Part shown: positions 7,802 through 10,594 of the stretch, piece by piece
Position numbering within the stretch: the first letter of the stretch is position 1
Layout of the letters: each line of letters begins with the position of its first letter
DNA from: Geopsychrobacter sp.
Lineage (GTDB): Bacteria; Desulfobacterota; Desulfuromonadia; Desulfuromonadales; Geopsychrobacteraceae
Reading direction: 5' to 3'
Assembly: GCA_030620915.1 (NCBI GenBank)
Contig: JAUXIR010000025.1
Span: forward strand, 1-10,594
DNA: 10,594 nucleotides
Notes under the pieces: model-generated
The model's database searches: none
What the model was told of the DNA's origin: nothing
What the model saw: only the letters and a program-made list of their open reading frames with translations
Program-made: the position numbers and the translations under genes

Positions 7802-7827
7802 ATCGTTAGCAGCCGGTTGCCAACGAT
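7802..7827 (+). promoter_or_regulatory. Inverted repeat / hairpin before the second cheY-like gene
   Basis: Ten-base arms ATCGTTAGCA (7802-7811) and TGCCAACGAT (7818-7827) are complementary at 9 of 10 positions around a 6-base loop GCCGGT. There is no T-run after it, so it is not a typical intrinsic terminator. It ends 8 bases before the GGAGGG ribosome site at 7835-7840. It could be an operator, an mRNA-stabilising or processing hairpin, or chance; the function is inferred. Confidence 0.4.
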
Positions 7828-7851
7828 AGAGCTTGGAGGGCGGTACTTAAA

Positions 7852-8226
7852 ATGCAGAAGAAAGTATTGATTGTCGAAGACGAAGAGAGTTTGTTGAAGC
7901 TTGAAAGTATCCTACTGACTACCAAAGGATACCTTGTCCAGGGGGTAACCACCGGGTTGGCGGCCTTAGAAGCGGTAAACGAGGAGATCCCTGATCTTAT
8001 CCTGCTCGATGTCATGTTGCCCAAAATGGATGGTTTTGAGGTGTGTGAGCGGTTGAAGAGTGATCCGGCCACCAAAAATATTCCGGTTGTCCTTTTGACC
8101 GCAAAAAAAACCCCCGAAGACCTCGCGCGTGGCGAAGAGGTTGGTGCAGACCATTATATTACCAAGCCTTTTAAATCTGCTATGGTCATCGATATTATTG
8201 AACAACTTGTTGGCAAAAACCGTTGA
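7852..8226 (+). CDS. CheY-like single-domain response regulator (second)
   Basis: Receiver-only protein of 124 residues. Active-site residues are complete: E9-D10 with E11, phospho-acceptor D53 in DLILLDVMLPKMDG, T83 in VVLLTAKK, and K105 in ITKPF. The sequence resembles PilH/PilG and general two-component receivers more than the cheY-type protein encoded at 3813, so the two are paralogous and probably have different partners. ATG 7852 follows GGAGGG at 7835-7840 with 11-base spacing. Its stop at 8224-8226 overlaps the ribosome site of the next cheW, indicating one transcript. A likely role is as an alternative phosphate acceptor (output or sink) for the nearby CheA; this is inference. Confidence 0.92.
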   Translation: MQKKVLIVEDEESLLKLESILLTTKGYLVQGVTTGLAALEAVNEEIPDLILLDVMLPKMDGFEVCERLKSDPATKNIPVVLLTAKKTPEDLARGEEVGADHYITKPFKSAMVIDIIEQLVGKNR

Positions 8227-8229
8227 GGA
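8225..8229 (+). promoter_or_regulatory. Ribosome binding site deciding a TTG start for the second cheW
   Basis: GAGGA overlaps the TGA stop of the preceding receiver gene and lies 8 bases before a TTG at 8238. The other in-frame TTG at 8223 has no ribosome site in front of it. Confidence 0.6.
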
Positions 8230-8237
8230 TTAAGTCG

Positions 8238-8744
8238 TTGCCACCGGTACAAGAGGGGGCATCAACTGATGAAATTAAGCTGGCCTGCCTGCGTGTGGGG
8301 TCAGCTTTTTATGCTCTGGATATTATGGGCATTCGTGAGATTATTCGACCGCTGCCGCTTGTTCAGGTTCCGCGTGCTCCGACCTATGTTGATGGGGTCA
8401 TTACCTTGCGTAAGGCAGTTATCCCGGTCGTTGACCTTCGTCGTCGCTTCGGGGTCATATCGCGCGTTGAGCCTCGCGAAAGAATTGTGATCTGTGCGGT
8501 CGATGGTCGAATTATTGGCCTGGCTGTAGATGAGGTCAGCGAAGTAGCAACCTTTGCACGTGATGAAATTCTGCCTGCACCATATTATATGACGGGCTCT
8601 GACAGTGAGTTTTTCCCCGGCGTCTGCCGACATAAGGGGAATCTTTTGTTATTGCTTAATTTACGAAAAATCCTCTCCAGTGACCAACGTATAGACGCCG
8701 AGCAGATCCAGCAGCAGGCGCTCGAAGGTGCGACGAAAGATTGA
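8238..8744 (+). CDS. cheW: CheW-type coupling protein (second, TTG start)
   Basis: Minimal CheW of 168 residues, usual family length. The CheW fold runs from about residue 13 (IKLACLRVGSAFYALDI) to about 146, with the hallmark VITLRKAVIPVVDLRRRFG at 54-72. Compared with the first CheW, the glycine of the usual LRG motif is lysine here (LRK), a position close to the CheA/receptor contact surface in CheW structures. The tail after about 150 is Gln/Glu-rich. No in-frame ATG or GTG precedes the conserved domain; the TTG at 8238 is chosen because of GAGGA at 8225-8229, with TTG 8223 as the alternative. It lies 6 bases before the zinc-ribbon gene. Two CheW copies in one cluster suggest mixed or specialised arrays. 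Confidence 0.9.
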   Translation: MPPVQEGASTDEIKLACLRVGSAFYALDIMGIREIIRPLPLVQVPRAPTYVDGVITLRKAVIPVVDLRRRFGVISRVEPRERIVICAVDGRIIGLAVDEVSEVATFARDEILPAPYYMTGSDSEFFPGVCRHKGNLLLLLNLRKILSSDQRIDAEQIQQQALEGATKD

Positions 8745-8750
8745 GTAATA

Positions 8751-9575
8751 ATGATAATTGCTTGTCCCCAGTGCCAAAGAAAATTGCGTATCAACGCCGC
8801 AAAGTATGCTGGTAAAAATCTTTCTCTGACCTGTCGTAACTGTGAACAGAGCTTTCCATGCCTGGTCCCTCCCTCCGCCAAGATTCTTGTTGCTCACGGC
8901 GAACCTGGGGTTTGTCGAACCGTTTTGGAGCTTTGCAGCCAGGATGTTGGTGAAATTCTGACCTGTAGCGACGCTGCTATGGCCAGGCAACTCCTCGGCC
9001 GTCAGAGCTTCTCCGTGTTACTCCTCGATGTTGCTCTGCCCGGAGCCTTTCCTTTTCAGTTGATTGATGAAATACAGCATAGCGGGGTGCCGACTAAAAT
9101 CATTCTGCTTCCGTCTGTTTATAATCGTACGGCATATAAACGCAAGCCCTCTTCGCTTTATGGTGCAGACGATTACCTTGAGCTGCACCACCTCACCGAT
9201 CGACTTATCCCGTTGCTGCATGAATTGGTGCCAGAATTGACACTAAAGAGTCGGCCATATTGTGCAATGAGTGATGAGGGAGATGAACGGCCACTTCCCG
9301 CCAATGAGGATATGAACCTGCAGGCTGAAGAGCTGGCTCGATTGCTGATTGCGGATATCGCACTCTATCATCAGGAGCAGATCGATCTGGGGATTGAGCG
9401 GCAGGATCTTGAAGTGCGTTTGGCAACAGAGTTGGAGGAAGGCCGTCGGATGCTGGCCTGTCGGATTCCTCAGGTTGAGCTGGATAGGCAGGATTATTTA
9501 CTCGCCGCGCTCATCTGTTTCGCCAGAGCGCGCGAAAAAGAATTGCGTGCCGGGGAAGGGGATTCGCATGGATGA
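8751..9575 (+). CDS. Zinc-ribbon / degenerate receiver protein
   Basis: A 274-residue predicted cytoplasmic protein with three parts. Residues 1-37 are an MJ0042-type zinc ribbon with ligands C5, C8, C28 and C31 (CPQC and CRNC). Residues 43-160 form a receiver-like domain: the aspartate D93 in LLLDVALPG is kept, but the acidic pair is replaced (VAHGEP at 47-52), the switch threonine is lost (LLPS) and the lysine is absent (GADDYLELHH). It is therefore probably not regulated by phosphorylation in the normal way. Residues about 188-268 are a charged helical region (ARLLIADIALYHQEQ, then LEEGRRMLACRIP) that I recall from other deltaproteobacterial regulators but cannot name. The ATG at 8751 has only a weak ribosome site, suggesting coupling to cheW 6 bases upstream. 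The 3' end overlaps the HEAT gene by 8 bases. Function is unknown; an adaptor in the chemosensory complex is a reasonable guess. Confidence 0.85.
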   Translation: MIIACPQCQRKLRINAAKYAGKNLSLTCRNCEQSFPCLVPPSAKILVAHGEPGVCRTVLELCSQDVGEILTCSDAAMARQLLGRQSFSVLLLDVALPGAFPFQLIDEIQHSGVPTKIILLPSVYNRTAYKRKPSSLYGADDYLELHHLTDRLIPLLHELVPELTLKSRPYCAMSDEGDERPLPANEDMNLQAEELARLLIADIALYHQEQIDLGIERQDLEVRLATELEEGRRMLACRIPQVELDRQDYLLAALICFARAREKELRAGEGDSHG

Positions 9576-10594
9576 AAAGGCGCAGTTGATTCATCAGCAG
9601 CTCGAATCGCCCGACAGCGAGGTGCGGATTGCCGCCACCAGGCAGCTTTCCTGTCCGTCTGAGTCACCCATGGAGTTATTTGCCCTTAGCCTGGGTGACC
9701 CCGATTGGCGCGTCCGCAAGGCTGCGGTTGAGACATTCTACCAGCTTGATTCCCCTGGAAAATTCATTCCTGATCTGATCCAATTTCTCTATCACCCGGA
9801 AAATGCCGGTCTACGAAACGCCGCGCTCGAAATATTGATCGGACTTGGGTCTCAGGCTGTAGCTGAGTTACGACTTGAAATTACTGGACCGGACGTTGAA
9901 GTTCGTAAATTTATCATTGATATCTTGGGTGAAATTGGTGACTCGCGTTGTGCTGCAGAGCTTATCTGCTCCTTGGAAGATGCCGATCTTAATGTTCGCT
10001 ATGCGGCAGTTGAGACCCTTGGCAAGTTAAGGATTGAAGCAGCGGTCGGTCCGCTGCTTCAATTGATGTCTGATCCAGATACGGGCCTAAGGTTTACGAT
10101 TTTGCAATCCCTTGCCCAGATTGGGGGGGCGATCTCTGCTGAGCGTCTTTTTCTTTATCTGGATGATCGATTACTGCGCAAGGCACTGTTTGATTGCTTC
10201 GCAAGGATCGGTGGCCCTGAGGTGATACCTCATTTAGTCAATGGGCTGATCGATCCAATGCGTCAAGTGAGGGAAGCGGCCCTTTGTGCGCTTGAAGCAT
10301 TGCGTAATCAAGAAACACGTACGATCAAAGATACCTTGGCGGCTGCTGATGTCGAACAGATTGCTTCAGCTCTTGAACAAGTCATCTCTGGTGAGAGGCC
10401 GCAACTCAAAGACGCGGCTCTTGCACTCTATGGTGCCGTTGGTGCTGAACGCGATCTTTCGCCACTGCTTAACTGTATCGCTGAAGAGGGGCTGCGCTCA
10501 CAGGCGTTAAGTACTTTCTCTGAACTGGGTGAAGACTCCTTTGCTCGCTTGATTAATGCGTTTGATGCTCCTGAGCCGTTGCAGGTCCTCTCTC
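9568..10594 (+). CDS. HEAT-repeat protein (3' end outside window)
   Basis: Open reading frame running to the window edge; 342 residues are visible. It consists of about ten helical repeats with a period near 31 residues, of the form D-x-x-x-VR-x-A-A-x-x-x-L-x-x-L-G. Clear examples start at about residues 16, 44, 76, 107, 138, 169, 200 and 229 (for example DPDWRVRKAAVETF and DADLNVRYAAVETL). This is the HEAT/PBS-lyase-repeat pattern, which builds a curved scaffold for protein binding. ATG 9568 is preceded by a GGGGAAGGGG stretch at 9552-9561 inside the previous gene, and the genes overlap by 8 bases, so translation is probably coupled. No catalytic motif, signal peptide or membrane segment is seen so far. 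The unseen C-terminus could carry another domain. I infer a scaffold role in the chemosensory pathway from its position. Confidence 0.9.
   Translation, partial: MDEKAQLIHQQLESPDSEVRIAATRQLSCPSESPMELFALSLGDPDWRVRKAAVETFYQLDSPGKFIPDLIQFLYHPENAGLRNAALEILIGLGSQAVAELRLEITGPDVEVRKFIIDILGEIGDSRCAAELICSLEDADLNVRYAAVETLGKLRIEAAVGPLLQLMSDPDTGLRFTILQSLAQIGGAISAERLFLYLDDRLLRKALFDCFARIGGPEVIPHLVNGLIDPMRQVREAALCALEALRNQETRTIKDTLAAADVEQIASALEQVISGERPQLKDAALALYGAVGAERDLSPLLNCIAEEGLRSQALSTFSELGEDSFARLINAFDAPEPLQVLS

Noticed and set aside
7789-7803. Two TAGAAT boxes as possible -10 elements before the second cheY-like gene.
   Set aside because: No acceptable -35 or TGn extension accompanies either box.

Overview
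The window reads as a contiguous, entirely plus-strand chromosomal region from a Desulfuromonadales/Geobacterales-type deltaproteobacterium (Geobacter, Pelobacter or Desulfuromonas relatives). That placement is inference. It rests on the era-der linkage running straight into a chemosensory cluster, the PATAN (DUF4388) domain protein, and the zinc-ribbon and HEAT-repeat companions, which I recall as typical of that group. Base composition looks close to 50% G+C, with no obvious composition break, insertion sequence, tRNA, CRISPR or phage signal.

Layout: (1) 1-600, the 3' part of era (GTPase, ribosome assembly). (2) 700-2013, complete der (double-GTPase, 50S assembly). (3) 2116-3750, a PATAN-receiver-GAF-like fusion. 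(4) 3813-4178, a CheY-type single-domain receiver. (5) 4191-6218, CheA histidine kinase. (6) 6211-7014, an ExeA/GspA-type AAA+ ATPase overlapping the cheA stop. (7) An extended -10 promoter candidate at 7044-7052. (8) 7102-7773, CheW with an N-terminal extension. (9) 7852-8226, a second single-domain receiver. (10) 8238-8744, a second CheW. (11) 8751-9575, a zinc-ribbon/degenerate-receiver protein. (12) 9568 to the window edge, a HEAT-repeat protein cut off by the edge. No stretch longer than about 110 bases lacks a gene.

How they work together: CheA and the two CheW proteins would form a kinase-coupling core, and the two CheY-like proteins are phosphate acceptors. No chemoreceptor, CheR, CheB or CheD lies inside the window. 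The HEAT gene is truncated at the edge and the cluster very probably continues downstream. The accessory proteins (PATAN-REC-GAF, the AAA+ ATPase, the zinc-ribbon pseudo-receiver and the HEAT scaffold) make this look like a chemosensory pathway with an alternative output rather than a plain flagellar one. That is inference. The most interesting parts are the ATPase translationally coupled to cheA, the pseudo-receiver that keeps its phospho-acceptor aspartate but has lost the rest of its active site, a perfect 24-bp palindrome inside the PATAN gene, and a near-perfect hairpin just before the second cheY.
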